From positions 124,001 to 188,000 of the forward strand of contig NZ_RXNV01000002.1 of the NCBI RefSeq assembly GCF_003966265.1: a stretch of DNA of 64,000 bases, in the 5' to 3' direction. Of the stretch, positions 18,807 through 28,224 are shown one piece after another. The notes under the pieces are model-generated. The model made no database searches and was not told the DNA's origin. It saw nothing but the letters and a program-made list of their open reading frames with translations. Source of the DNA: Shewanella atlantica. GTDB lineage: Bacteria > Pseudomonadota > Gammaproteobacteria > Enterobacterales > Shewanellaceae. Numbering within the stretch: position 1 is the first letter of the stretch; every line of letters begins with the position of its first letter. The position numbers and the translations under genes were made by a program.

Positions 18807-20549
18807 TCAGCTGGAAAAGCTTAATTTTTCGACTAGCTTCGCAAAAAAACTTTTCTCTTCGTCCTGATAACCTGCTAATCCGGCTAGACGGCCCTGAACT
18901 AATCCATACAGCGAATCTTCCGGGAAGTTATTATCTTTATCTGCAATACCCGCGTCGATATTCATTAATCGTTCGACTGCTTGATCGATATGTTCAATTT
19001 CATACAGGTGAAACTCACCCGCAGTAACGGCTTCAATCAGTTGTAGGCTAAGGTTAAGTTGTTGAGTATTCGATTTAGGGATTATGACACCTTGGCTACC
19101 GGTTAAGCCACGACGTGAACATAGATTGAAGAAGCCTTCAATTTTCTCGTTAACCCCACCGATGGCTTGCACGTTTCCAAATTGGTCGAGTGCTCCGGTT
19201 ACCGCGATGCCTTGATCGATAGGCTTTTCTGTAATGGCAGAGATCAGGCTGCAATACTCAGCAAGCGAAGCACTGTCGCCATCAATCTCTTGATAGGATT
19301 GCTCAAAGACGATGTTTGAATTCAAATGCAGAGGAGCATCTTTACCGAAGATCCTGTAGAGGCAAGAAGAGAGGATCATCATCCCTTTCGCATGAATATT
19401 GCCACCGAGTTCAGACTTTCTTTCGATGTCGGCAACCTCACCATCACCATAATGGACTGAAGCTGTGATCCTTGCCGGTTCACCATAGCTATACTCGACA
19501 GTATCGAGCACAGTAAGCCCGTTTATTTGACCAACTATAAACTTATCCGTGGGTAAGTTTATAAACTTATCATCGAAATTTTGAGCCGATAACATTTCAG
19601 AAGCATTATGCCTGCTCTGATGCTTTTTTAATGCATGAATAATGGAGTCATCAGTGAGCTCCTCTTGGCCGGAATAAGCTTTAGCCTGAGCTAACAGGTG
19701 TCCAATTTGCGATGATAACAGAGACAGTCTCTGCTGATGGTCAGCTAAGCGGGCACTGTATGAGAATAGCGGCACAAGGGCCGATTGAGACAGTGTAACA
19801 CCTACACCCGTAGCAACGGCTAATAACCACGACGCATAATCGTCTTCACTATGGGTGCCTAAATCAAACTCGTTGACCATCTCTCCGAGTAACGGGAAAT
19901 GTAATGGAAACTGTGGTTCTTCAACCCAGCAGACACTGAATTGTGTACTTGAGCCGACTAGCACCACTTTACAATTGAGAGGAAGGGCAGGGAGGCTGGA
20001 ATGAACATGGTACTGCCTATGGGTCAGTATTTCTAAAAGAAGATCCCATAACCCCTCACGTTTCCAGAGTGATTCGGCGCAAATAAACAGATAATGACAT
20101 TGCGCGAGCGCACCTGGAATATATTGAGTCTTACTATTGCCTGTTTCTTTATTGGTATGAGTGAGTCTGCCGACTAGATCTGTGCGCTTAATGCTACCGG
20201 AAAGGTACTGATAGGATTGACTCTTGGTTGAGAAAATATCCCCAAGTGCGGCTGAGTCATCTTTCTTCCATTGAAAGGTTAGCTGTTTATTATCTATCGC
20301 TTTATGCAAATATTGGTCTGCTTGAACACCCAAGTTAAGCGCCAGTGATTTGATGAACTCACACCTGTCTATTCCCGGCAAGTCGGCAAGGTACATATGC
20401 TGATTTGGTGTTTTTGTCAGTAGCTCAAATGCATCGATGACCCTTTCCTGACCTAATAATAAACCTTGTTTATTCAGTTCAATTTCAGAGAGTGTTGGAA
20501 TTTTATGATGGGGTGACAATGCAGAAACTGGGATGACATGTGGATTCAT
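18807..20549 (-). CDS. Lon-like protease family protein (YcbZ/LonH type)
   Basis: The product, about 580 residues, has a degenerate N-terminal AAA-like region and a C-terminal S16 peptidase domain. The catalytic dyad appears as Ser426 (in DGDSASL) and Lys469 (in GGVNEKIEG), 43 residues apart as in classical Lon. The expected Walker A at the N terminus (ADLPGIDRCEF) lacks the GxxGxGKT pattern, so ATP hydrolysis is doubtful, as also seen in E. coli YcbZ. An ATG at 20585 is in frame, but the family starts near MNPHVIPVSAL (20549). It precedes fabA as in enterobacteria. Confidence 0.88.
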   Translation of the reverse strand: MNPHVIPVSALSPHHKIPTLSEIELNKQGLLLGQERVIDAFELLTKTPNQHMYLADLPGIDRCEFIKSLALNLGVQADQYLHKAIDNKQLTFQWKKDDSAALGDIFSTKSQSYQYLSGSIKRTDLVGRLTHTNKETGNSKTQYIPGALAQCHYLFICAESLWKREGLWDLLLEILTHRQYHVHSSLPALPLNCKVVLVGSSTQFSVCWVEEPQFPLHFPLLGEMVNEFDLGTHSEDDYASWLLAVATGVGVTLSQSALVPLFSYSARLADHQQRLSLLSSQIGHLLAQAKAYSGQEELTDDSIIHALKKHQSRHNASEMLSAQNFDDKFINLPTDKFIVGQINGLTVLDTVEYSYGEPARITASVHYGDGEVADIERKSELGGNIHAKGMMILSSCLYRIFGKDAPLHLNSNIVFEQSYQEIDGDSASLAEYCSLISAITEKPIDQGIAVTGALDQFGNVQAIGGVNEKIEGFFNLCSRRGLTGSQGVIIPKSNTQQLNLSLQLIEAVTAGEFHLYEIEHIDQAVERLMNIDAGIADKDNNFPEDSLYGLVQGRLAGLAGYQDEEKSFFAKLVEKLSFSS

Positions 20550-20733
20550 ATAGCAAGTGCTACTTAATAATAAACAGATTAACAATAAGCTGATATTAGC
20601 ACATCTTGATCATAGCCCACATCCTATTTGGTCTATTAGTGATTTTCCGCGCAGATGTTTCTCGTCTCTTACATCAAGAATTAAACAATTTGGATAGAAG
20701 CTGGTCGCTTGAAGCCTTAAACAGAAATAATGG

Positions 20734-20760
20734 TTTACATCAAACTTGGATACTTATAAT
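20734..20760 (+). promoter_or_regulatory. Sigma-70-type promoter of the first tRNA-Ser gene
   Basis: TTTACA at 20734-20739 and TATAAT at 20755-20760 are separated by 15 bases, followed by a short stretch before the tRNA. The spacing is short, but the -10 is perfect. Confidence 0.55.
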
Positions 20761-20773
20761 ATCCATCTCGTTC

Positions 20774-20864
20774 GGAGAGATGGCAGAGTGGTCGAATGCA
20801 CCGGTCTTGAAAACCGGCATGGGTTTGTAGCCCATCTAGGGTTCAAATCCCTATCTCTCCGCCA
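20774..20864 (+). tRNA. tRNA-Ser(UGA)
   Basis: This 91-base type II tRNA has acceptor arms GGAGAGA/TCTCTCC, anticodon TGA in the loop CTTGAAA, a long variable arm (GGGTTTGTAGCCC), T-arm AGGGTTCAAATCCCT and an encoded CCA. A second identical copy lies at 38402-38492. Confidence 0.97.
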
Positions 20865-21262
20865 CATTCAGATTAAGGGCTACTCTAAAGAGTAGCCCTT
20901 TTTCGTTTAAGCGGAGCTGGGAATTGAACCCAGGGTTCCTATTGTTTAAAGCTCGCTATCTCTGCATCATATTTAAGACGAAAGGCTCATCAGAAATGAT
21001 GAGCCTTTTTTCGTATTAAAAGGAGTTGAACCCTAGGGTTCCTATTGTTTAAAGGCCGCTATCTCGCAGCCATATTCAGATTAAGGGCCACTCGGAAGAG
21101 TGGCCCTTTTTCGTATCTGAGATTCTTTAATTGAACCCTGGGTTCCTAATGTTTAAAGAATGCTATCTCTGCGCCCCTATCTGTTATCAAGAGCCAGACG
21201 AAAGGCTCATCAGAAATGCTGGTGCTTTTTCGTATCTGAGATTCTTTAATTGAACCCTGAGT
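20865..21262 (+). repeat. Hairpin and tRNA-3'-remnant array A, downstream of tRNA-Ser
   Basis: About four units alternate a terminator-like hairpin (e.g. GGGCTACTC/GAGTAGCCC at 20877-20898, then Ts) with a core of about 45 bases. The core contains the palindrome GAACCCWRGGGTTC and ends CTATCTCTSCGC, like the tRNA-Ser 3' end. Hairpins lie near 20875, 20980, 21083 and 21199; cores near 20926, 21029, 21133 and 21250. Units decay with distance from the tRNA. Confidence 0.8.
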
Positions 21263-21646
21263 AGATTAAGTGAGGCTGAACTCATGGTGAAGCGAATTTT
21301 TCTATGCCATTGAAAGCTTTCTTTCGCAGACTGCCATATAGCAAATGGTGTGGTTATAGGAAGGGAGAGCTGCGTTAACTAATTAAGCGCATTACTAGAA
21401 CAACGAAAATGATTAAGTAACCAGTAAAGACCATGCTTGCAGCTAGCTACTTCATAATAAATCCTTATTGCCTCTAGTCTATTTATTTCATTGTGGCGCT
21501 ATATTGGAAACAAATTAGGGAAATTCAATGCCGTGGCCTATCGTTCAATATTGAATTTCTCTAATTCATCGCTCGATCCATCTCATGAGTGAATAATGAC
21601 TTCAGTTAAGCCACAACGGCATAGAGAAGCCACAACTGGAGTTACA
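21263..21646. promoter_or_regulatory. Upstream region of the esterase gene with an inverted pair of 15-bp motifs
   Basis: No gene is seen in this stretch. AAATTAGGGAAATTC (21512-21526) is a near copy of the reverse complement of GAATTTCTCTAATTC (21553-21567), so two operator-like palindromes face each other before the esterase. The same motif recurs at 28354 and 28540. Confidence 0.45.
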
Positions 21647-22684
21647 ATGAAAACAAAACTACGCACTATTGTTCCGGCATTGCTTTTAGGTCTGTCTAGC
21701 TCGGCGGTATTCGCCAACATCACACTGGAAGAGCGAACGATACCTTCTCCAACGGGAGTCTCTTCAGAGTTCGCCGCATTGCTAGAAGATAGAAGTATTC
21801 CACCGCTACTTCCAGTACCGTCAACGAATGATGAGTGGATTGCTCTACAGGCTCAATTTGATATTCCGGGAATTGAAATTTCGAAACAGGCAGCGCAAAG
21901 ACTGGAAGTAGAATACGAATCACAGAATTTTGCAGGCGTAGACACCTTCTTTGTGACCCCCAAAAGGGTTGCAGCAGAGTATGCGGATAAGTGGTTAGTG
22001 CATATTCATGGCGGTGCATTTGTGTTCGGTGGTGGGGAGTCAGCACTGCGAGAAGCAATCTGGGTTGCCAATGGTCTTGGAGCTAAGGTGATTTCAATTG
22101 ACTACCGTCAGCCACCATTGCATCCGTTCCCAGCCGCGATTGATGATGCCGTTGCTGTTTGGAAAGAGTTAACTAAGACACAATCACCGGAATCGACCGC
22201 GATATTTGGTACCTCTGCTGGTGGCAATCTAACCCTTGCTACAACGCTGAAGTTACAAGAGATGGGCTTACCAACACCTGGTGCTCTGTTTGTTGGGACG
22301 CCTGCTGTCGATCTTAAAGAAACGTCAGATTCATGGCATACACTTAAAGGGCTCGATCCCTTGGGGCAACGTGAAGGGTTAATCCAAGGTGCATTTAACT
22401 TGTATGCGAATGGAAAGCCGCTTGACAACCCACTTGTCTCCCCTATCTATGCTGAGATTGAATCCTTTCCACCAACGGTTTTCATTTCTGGCACAAGAGA
22501 TCTGTTGTTGAGTGACACAGTACGTATGCACCGGTTACTTCGAAGTGCTGACGTAGAGTCTGAACTTCATATCTATGATGGCCAGTCTCATGGCGATTAT
22601 ACAAATGGACTCATTATCGATATGCCTGAATCAAAGGATGCTTTAAAGGAGTTAGGGGCATTTTTTGATAAACACATTAACTAA
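21647..22684 (+). CDS. Exported alpha/beta hydrolase, HSL-type esterase
   Basis: The product, about 345 residues, has a signal peptide (MKTKLRTIVPALLLGLSSSAVFA) and the hormone-sensitive-lipase family layout. HGGAF is at 121-125 (oxyanion hole), and the triad is Ser190 (GTSAGG), Asp285 (GTRDLLLSD) and His315 (QSHGDY). Such enzymes hydrolyse short-chain esters; the substrate is unknown. An upstream in-frame ATG at 21596 would bury the signal peptide, and GGAG stands just before ATG 21647, so the later start is used. It is the first gene of the accessory segment after tRNA-Ser. Confidence 0.9.
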   Translation: MKTKLRTIVPALLLGLSSSAVFANITLEERTIPSPTGVSSEFAALLEDRSIPPLLPVPSTNDEWIALQAQFDIPGIEISKQAAQRLEVEYESQNFAGVDTFFVTPKRVAAEYADKWLVHIHGGAFVFGGGESALREAIWVANGLGAKVISIDYRQPPLHPFPAAIDDAVAVWKELTKTQSPESTAIFGTSAGGNLTLATTLKLQEMGLPTPGALFVGTPAVDLKETSDSWHTLKGLDPLGQREGLIQGAFNLYANGKPLDNPLVSPIYAEIESFPPTVFISGTRDLLLSDTVRMHRLLRSADVESELHIYDGQSHGDYTNGLIIDMPESKDALKELGAFFDKHIN

Positions 22685-22937
22685 CCTGTGAGCACATGGA
22701 TGTGACTTCATTCTTTGAAGGGGACGATGAAAACTATCGAGTCACAATTTCCATGTTTTCGACGTTACTGGAAGTAAATGTTCATGATTTTGGCCACTAA
22801 ACATTCTCTGAACATGTATTTTTAAGCATTCACCATAAAGCTGAATATATCGAAACATCAAGGGTATAGTCTAGAGTGACTACTTCCAAATGCATTGAAA
22901 ATATGTCATTCCCGAATAGATCAAGGTGCACATAAGC

Positions 22938-24728
22938 ATGTTAACTCGTTTAATCTACTCATTTCTTATTTTGATACTTGTTGTTTTTAGTGGGCTAGGG
23001 CGTGCGAATGATTCGCTCATCTTGGCCGACACATCAAGCCCTGCTCGAACGTTATCGAGCTTTATGTCCGCATCTGATGTGTTGATAAGTCATTGGCAAG
23101 ACGAAAACCTGCATCAATTGCAGGCACAAAACGCTTATTCGCAAGCAATAAGAACTATGGATTTATCACTTGTACCAAATAGAAGCCGTAAGGTTGTGGT
23201 GATGGAAAGGATTATACTTTTGCGGGAAATCTTAGACAGAATTGATCTAGATGTGCTGATGAGAGCGCCCGATATTGAGGAGATTCAAGAAAGAGAGCTG
23301 CGCCATTGGCGATTTGCCAACACAGACATAGCCCTCGCTCTACAATCATACGGTGATAAAACAGACCAGTTCCTTTTTTCTTCGACGACTATTCAAATGC
23401 TTCCAAGGTGGTACCGCACAATGGAGCCATTTAAGTATTCAGGAGAAGCGCGTGTCGACTACTATCAAGAGTTTTTGACGAGCCCTGGTCCGTTGTTTTC
23501 CAAGCAATTTATTCAGTCATTACCAGAGAGATTTAACCAGCTTCATGGTCCATTACCCTTATGGCAATGGATTGCATTGGCTATGGTGATTTCCGTATGT
23601 AAAATTCTGATCTCTTTGAGCTTTAAACTTGGTAAACGCTGGAATGAGCGTTGGGAAAACCGAGGGTTGAAATGGCGGATAGGGCAGTTACTCGCCTTAA
23701 TCGGTGTTGTGTTCTTGCTGTTAATTGCCAGACGCCTGATTGATGATGGGATCTGGGTTACTGGTAGTGTGTACCAATTCTTGTCTACTTCATTCCTTTT
23801 GGCACAGTTCTTCTTTGTCTCTTGGTTTATATTGGCAATCTTCAATTATTTTGCTGAAATCTACGTATTTAAAAAGCATAAAGGCAAACATGTTGAATCG
23901 TCGCTGATTACCGTCCTATCTAGAATCTTTGGCGGTCTAACCATCGCTATTCTAGGGATCTATGTCATCGAATTTATGGGGTTTTCAATATCTCCGATAT
24001 TGGCCGGTCTTGGTGTGGGTGGCTTGGCCGTTGCGCTCGCCATTCGTCCTGTGTTGGAAAATGTGATTAATGGACTCACTTTATATGCAGACGGTGGTAT
24101 CAAAATCGGGGAGTTATGTCGATATGGCTCAAAGCTTGGAACAATTGAAAGTATAGGGTTGCGTTCTACACGTATTAGAACGCTGGAACGCTCGCTTATC
24201 ACGATTCCTAATTCTGAGTTTGCCAATATGGAAATCGATAATTTGGAGCGGCGTGACAAACGGAGAATGGAACACATCCTTCGATTACGGCCTGAGGTGA
24301 CCTTAGATCAATTGAGAGTGTTGATCGTCAATATTCGTCGCCTATTGATACAGCACCCGATGTTCGAAGAGGATCCTGTTCGTGTCAGGCTCGTGGGGAT
24401 GGGGGATTACTCGATTAATCTGAGCATGATGGGTTATATAAGCTGTCGTGATAACGAAGAGTTTATGGCTGTTCAAGAGGATGTTTTATTCTCGGCACTT
24501 GCTCAAGTGGAGAGTGTTGGTGCAAAAACGGCCTACTCAACTGAGTACCAGTTTGTTGATCGGCATACAAACGAAAATCTGGAACAGAAATTGAGAGCTG
24601 CTCAAGCCGTTGCTCAGTGGCATGAAAAGCAAGCTTTCCCTTTCCCCGATTTTAGCTACGAATACAAATATGAAATGAAAGATACCATTATGTATCCAGC
24701 AAAAACGTCAGCAGTTCGTCAGAGGTAA
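22938..24728 (+). CDS. Mechanosensitive ion channel, MscS family
   Basis: This protein of about 596 residues has a signal-like N terminus, a periplasmic region of about 180 residues, then several membrane helices and the MscS core. GLGVGGLAVALAIRPVLENVINGL corresponds to the pore helix TM3 and the start of the beta domain. LITIPNSEFANMEIDNLERRDKRR is the conserved cytoplasmic segment. Such channels release solutes on hypo-osmotic shock. A GTG at 22926 is in frame, but AAGGTG lies 9 bases before ATG 22938. Length is intermediate between small MscS and large MscK forms. Confidence 0.9.
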   Translation: MLTRLIYSFLILILVVFSGLGRANDSLILADTSSPARTLSSFMSASDVLISHWQDENLHQLQAQNAYSQAIRTMDLSLVPNRSRKVVVMERIILLREILDRIDLDVLMRAPDIEEIQERELRHWRFANTDIALALQSYGDKTDQFLFSSTTIQMLPRWYRTMEPFKYSGEARVDYYQEFLTSPGPLFSKQFIQSLPERFNQLHGPLPLWQWIALAMVISVCKILISLSFKLGKRWNERWENRGLKWRIGQLLALIGVVFLLLIARRLIDDGIWVTGSVYQFLSTSFLLAQFFFVSWFILAIFNYFAEIYVFKKHKGKHVESSLITVLSRIFGGLTIAILGIYVIEFMGFSISPILAGLGVGGLAVALAIRPVLENVINGLTLYADGGIKIGELCRYGSKLGTIESIGLRSTRIRTLERSLITIPNSEFANMEIDNLERRDKRRMEHILRLRPEVTLDQLRVLIVNIRRLLIQHPMFEEDPVRVRLVGMGDYSINLSMMGYISCRDNEEFMAVQEDVLFSALAQVESVGAKTAYSTEYQFVDRHTNENLEQKLRAAQAVAQWHEKQAFPFPDFSYEYKYEMKDTIMYPAKTSAVRQR

Positions 24729-24745
24729 TATACTTAAAACCTAAA

Positions 24746-24774
24746 AGAAGTAGCCTACTTAGTAGGTTACTTCT
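24746..24774. terminator. Bidirectional hairpin between the MscS and LysR genes
   Basis: The AGAAGTAGCCTAC/GTAGGTTACTTCT stem with a TTA loop lies between the convergent genes and overlaps the LysR stop region. Confidence 0.7.
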
Positions 24775-25699
24775 CTTCAGGCTGGATAACACTATCAAAA
24801 AAACTCTGCATTGTTTGGTGTAATAACTGATTAAGGGGGAAGCCTCGTTTGGATTGTAGATAACCCCCGTCCACTCCAATTTGACGCATCTCTTTAGGCA
24901 AAGTAGGAAGTGGATAACAACTTAATTCCGGCTCATGCTCAGTCATAAAACTACCGCCAAATGTGAAAGCGTCAGAGCTTTTGAGCTTACTGGTTAATAC
25001 CGTCAAGCTGTGCGTCGAAAGCACAACATTGGCCTTGTATCCCTTTGCTATATATACCTCCTCTACAGGAGCACGTTTGGTATTGATACCATCAATGAGT
25101 ATCCGGGTTATAGGTAGGTGGTGTATCTCTTCCCAGTTACTATTATTCATTAATACTGGGTGATCCTTACGCGCAACCAGGCATAGTTTTATCTCACTCA
25201 GCTTATGTTGGTAGATATCTTGCGGTAGTGGGAAGCCTGAGAGCTGCAACATATAATCTATCTGTCCATTAAGCATCTCGGCTAGGCTTTTATCTTGCCA
25301 GTAGACCATCTTGAAGTTGGCATGAGGTAACTCTCTTTTCAACGCATGGAATACTCCATCTCCAAATAATTCGAGAAGGAATATATTCATTGCGATCGTG
25401 ATCTCCCCTTTAAAGGTTTGCGGATCAAAATCTTGGTAAGACTGTATCACCTTGGCTATTGGCGTATACATTTCATCAGCAGCTTCAGCTAGCTTTTCAG
25501 CCAACTCTGAAGGCTCTACTCCGTGCGCTTTGCGAATAAATAGCTGGTCGCCAAACGTTTCTCTTAACTTAGCCATACCTCTACTCACACTGGTTTGTGA
25601 GATACCTAGTTTGTCTGCAGCAGCATGTGTGTTGCGAGTTTCAACAACAGCTTTTAATAGCTTGAGTAGATTTAAGTCTAGGTCTTGCAGTTCTTTCAT
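24767..25699 (-). CDS. LysR family transcriptional regulator
   Basis: The 310-residue protein has an N-terminal winged helix (residues about 5-65: LLKAVVETRNTHAAADKLG, SVSRGMAKLRETFGDQLFIR) and a C-terminal substrate-binding domain. The LFIRKAHGVEPSELA segment is the usual linker entry. AGAGGTAG precedes the ATG on the minus strand. It is convergent with the MscS gene and may regulate a nearby gene in this accessory module, possibly through the GAATTTCTCTAATTC palindromes, but nothing in the sequence shows the target. The effector is unknown. Confidence 0.92.
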   Translation of the reverse strand: MKELQDLDLNLLKLLKAVVETRNTHAAADKLGISQTSVSRGMAKLRETFGDQLFIRKAHGVEPSELAEKLAEAADEMYTPIAKVIQSYQDFDPQTFKGEITIAMNIFLLELFGDGVFHALKRELPHANFKMVYWQDKSLAEMLNGQIDYMLQLSGFPLPQDIYQHKLSEIKLCLVARKDHPVLMNNSNWEEIHHLPITRILIDGINTKRAPVEEVYIAKGYKANVVLSTHSLTVLTSKLKSSDAFTFGGSFMTEHEPELSCYPLPTLPKEMRQIGVDGGYLQSKRGFPLNQLLHQTMQSFFDSVIQPEEK

Positions 25700-25795
25700 C
25701 GGCTACCTCTACTAGTACTTTGTATAAGCTTTACTTAAGAATAAGGGAATCTCACGTATGTTCAATAGTATCAGAACGATATACACATAATAAAC

Positions 25796-25987
25796 TTAAA
25801 GGGATGTCAGGGGCTCACCAAGATGAGTATAGGGGTTAGGAGTATTTCGTTGTCTAGTGAAATCTAAGTAATACTCAGGTGGTGCCGGAAAATCTATTGC
25901 TCCTTTGGCAAAGGCTAAAGGAGTGAAAATTAACGACGCAAATAGAAGAGATGACTTGGTAATTGCCACAAATAAAATCCCATACAT
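25796..25987 (-). CDS. Small putative exported protein
   Basis: The 63-residue frame begins with a plausible signal peptide (hydrophobic SLLFASLIFTPLAFA, cleavage after AFA) and then a short proline-rich tail (FPAPPEYYLDF, NTPNPYTHLGEP). No family is recognised. It lies between the LysR and MarC genes on the same strand, upstream of the LysR start. It could be a real small secreted protein or the remnant of a longer gene. Confidence 0.35.
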   Translation of the reverse strand: MYGILFVAITKSSLLFASLIFTPLAFAKGAIDFPAPPEYYLDFTRQRNTPNPYTHLGEPLTSL

Positions 25988-26134
25988 GTTGATTGAGTAT
26001 GGGATTATTCTGTTTGTTGCTTTTTAAATAGACCATGAATTACAAAGATCCATATTTTATTGAGTTTAATAAAAATGCAAATATAGATTATTGTTGAGGT
26101 TGTTAAATTTAGATTCAATTGGAGAATTGAAATC

Positions 26135-26162
26135 GGGCTCACCTACCTAAGTAGGTGAGCCC
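26135..26162 (-). terminator. Hairpin downstream of the MarC gene
   Basis: A perfect 12-bp stem GGGCTCACCTAC/GTAGGTGAGCCC with a 4-base loop lies 36 bases past the MarC stop. The following T tract is weak. Confidence 0.65.
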
Positions 26163-26198
26163 TAAATGACGACAAATTACAATGTTCACTGGGTTTTG

Positions 26199-26849
26199 TT
26201 ACAAAAGCTGGTGAATTTCTAGCACAATTTCTTCAATACCGAGAGTGAAGAACTGCACCCCCATACAGATGAGCAGGAAGCCCATGATACGTGTAAACGC
26301 ATTGATACCATTTTGACCGAGCGCTTTCAGTAGTGGGTAAGCCATAGTTAAAGTAAAATTCGCGATAAGGGTAACCAGTCCGAGTCCAACAACGACACCA
26401 CCATAAACGCTAAACATGCTGACATGATCTTCATTGGTTGCTATTTGAGCCGCTAAGCTGATGATCATCGCCATAGAACCTGGCCCACAAAGTGAAGGGA
26501 TGGTAAGGGGCACCAAGGCGATAGAGTCTTGGCCAAGGCTAGTCGAGCTGCTCTCTTGACGTGGAAACAGCATATTGAAGCCAATCGCGACAATGATTAT
26601 GCCACCACCCAGGCGTAAACTTGGGATAGAGATACTAAAGAGCTCCAGTATCGAGGCTCCGATAAAAAAGGTGAGGCAAAGTGCGATAAAGAGATAGATG
26701 CCAGTTGTTTTAGCTTGAGAGACGATGTAGTTTTTTTCGCGACCTTTACTTAAGCCGAGCAAAACGGTTGCCGCGGCTGGTGGGTTCATTATCGGAAGCA
26801 GACCGATGATCGTGAGCGATATGTAGGTTAATAGTGTTTCTAAATGCAT
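26199..26849 (-). CDS. MarC family inner membrane protein
   Basis: The 216-residue protein has about six membrane helices and the MarC/YhgN family signature IGLLPIMNPPAAATVLLGLSKGR near the N terminus, with VPLTIPSLCGPGSM in the middle. Despite the name, MarC proteins are not proven antibiotic-resistance factors and are classed as putative small-solute transporters of unknown substrate. It lies downstream of the ChaA-like gene on the same strand, separated by 283 bases. Confidence 0.9.
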   Translation of the reverse strand: MHLETLLTYISLTIIGLLPIMNPPAAATVLLGLSKGREKNYIVSQAKTTGIYLFIALCLTFFIGASILELFSISIPSLRLGGGIIIVAIGFNMLFPRQESSSTSLGQDSIALVPLTIPSLCGPGSMAMIISLAAQIATNEDHVSMFSVYGGVVVGLGLVTLIANFTLTMAYPLLKALGQNGINAFTRIMGFLLICMGVQFFTLGIEEIVLEIHQLL

Positions 26850-27132
26850 AGTGATTCCAAAGTGTTTGAGTTACAGCAAAAAAGATTGCGCTATATAAAG
26901 AACGCTTAAGAATGAAATGCCATCCGTTAACGTTGTGAGTACAGGGCTTGAAAGCATAGCCAGATCTAATCTGAGTGATTTTTAAATTGTGGAAAGCCTT
27001 ATTAATTAATAGTAAACCGTCGTCGGGTAGCGCAATAAATGCGAAACCAGAGCGCGATAAAAATATCTTGCATGGAAAACTCCAAAACTTAGTTAGGTTC
27101 TGGCAAGTGAGAGCCAGAACCTATATCGCGGC
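26850..27132 (-). other. Gap between ChaA-like and MarC genes with a hairpin and tiny ORF
   Basis: On the minus strand a hairpin GGTTCTGGC/GCCAGAACC (27096-27121) follows the ChaA-like stop. A 23-codon frame (27073 down to 27002) then starts with ATG 6 bases after GGAG and encodes a peptide with an arginine triplet. It could be a leader peptide for marC or chance. Confidence 0.35.
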
Positions 27133-28224
27133 TTAGTCAAACATTAAGATGATGTAAGCAAAGAATAGGATCAGGTGAGTGACACCATTGAGCGAGTTGG
27201 TTCTGCCACTACTAAAGCTTACGCTGGTCATTAACAGTGTCGCTCCAAGTAACACCATCTCAGCAGGCGCTAGGCCTAACTGAATAGGCTCATTCATCAT
27301 TCCCGAAATCAAAAGTACTGCCGGAACCGTTAATGCTATCGTTGCGAGGACGGAACCAAAGAAAAGGTTCATTGCTCGTTGCAACTGATTAGTGATGGCT
27401 GCCTTGACGGCTCCTACGGCCTCCGGGGCAAGTATAATCAAAGCAACAACTAAACCACCGAGTGCTGCAGGGGCCCCCATTTCCGTGATCCCATCGTTAA
27501 TAGGAATGGCAAGACTTTTCGCCAGTAAGATAACCACCACCAAGTAGCAGATCAGCATAAGCGTATGGTAGGTATTGCTATGCAACGGGCCGTGATGTTC
27601 GTGGTGGTCTTCGTTATCGGCGTCAATAAAGTAACTGGTGTGGCTACGCGTTTGTACAAAAAGAAACACAGCGTATAACGTGATAGAGGCAAGAACTAAT
27701 GTCCAAGTCAAACTTAGTGACATGTTGCCTAGCGCATCTGTGCTGGTGAAGTTTGGTAGTACTAAACACAGTAGAGCGAGAGGAATGATGGCGACTAAGT
27801 AAGCTTTTATACCGTCGAGGTTATAAGTTTGGGTACGGTACTTTATGCCTCCTATCAGTAAAGTTATACCCACAAAGCCGTTCAGCACCGCCATAACTAC
27901 TGCAAACATGGTGTCTCGAGCTAAAAACGGGTTCGACTCTCCCGTTAACATGATAGAAGAAACCATAATAACTTCGAGTAGTACAACCGAGAGTGTCAGA
28001 ATAAGAGTTCCATACGGGTCACCAAGCTTTATCGCCAATGCATCAGAGTGATGCACAACGGCAAATATTGAACTCATAACCACATAAAAAAGGATGCCAG
28101 TAGTAATAATATAAGAGAGTGGCGTTAATCCTCCACTCAGTAAGCTGTCACCTACTAGCTTAAAAAAGAGAACGGCGAGAATGCCTAGCGGTAGTTTGTA
28201 TTCTTGTTTAATTATGTCCAACAT
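27133..28224 (-). CDS. chaA: Calcium/cation:proton antiporter, ChaA type
   Basis: The 363-residue protein has about 11 membrane helices, and its length is close to E. coli ChaA (366). GDPYGTLILTLSVVLLEVIMV and GALGGLVVALIILAPEAVGAVKAA-type segments carry the two acidic repeat regions of the CaCA superfamily. A histidine-rich cytoplasmic loop (DNEDHHEHHG, about residues 200-210) could sense or buffer divalent metal. The family exports Ca2+, Na+ or K+ in exchange for protons, mostly at alkaline pH. It diverges from the hypothetical gene at 28605; operator-like palindromes lie in that gap. Confidence 0.88.
   Translation of the reverse strand: MLDIIKQEYKLPLGILAVLFFKLVGDSLLSGGLTPLSYIITTGILFYVVMSSIFAVVHHSDALAIKLGDPYGTLILTLSVVLLEVIMVSSIMLTGESNPFLARDTMFAVVMAVLNGFVGITLLIGGIKYRTQTYNLDGIKAYLVAIIPLALLCLVLPNFTSTDALGNMSLSLTWTLVLASITLYAVFLFVQTRSHTSYFIDADNEDHHEHHGPLHSNTYHTLMLICYLVVVILLAKSLAIPINDGITEMGAPAALGGLVVALIILAPEAVGAVKAAITNQLQRAMNLFFGSVLATIALTVPAVLLISGMMNEPIQLGLAPAEMVLLGATLLMTSVSFSSGRTNSLNGVTHLILFFAYIILMFD

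Noticed and set aside
20865..21262. A CRISPR array at the tRNA-Ser repeats
   Set aside because: Units are not of constant length, contain terminators and tRNA pieces, and there are no unique spacers of even size or cas genes nearby.
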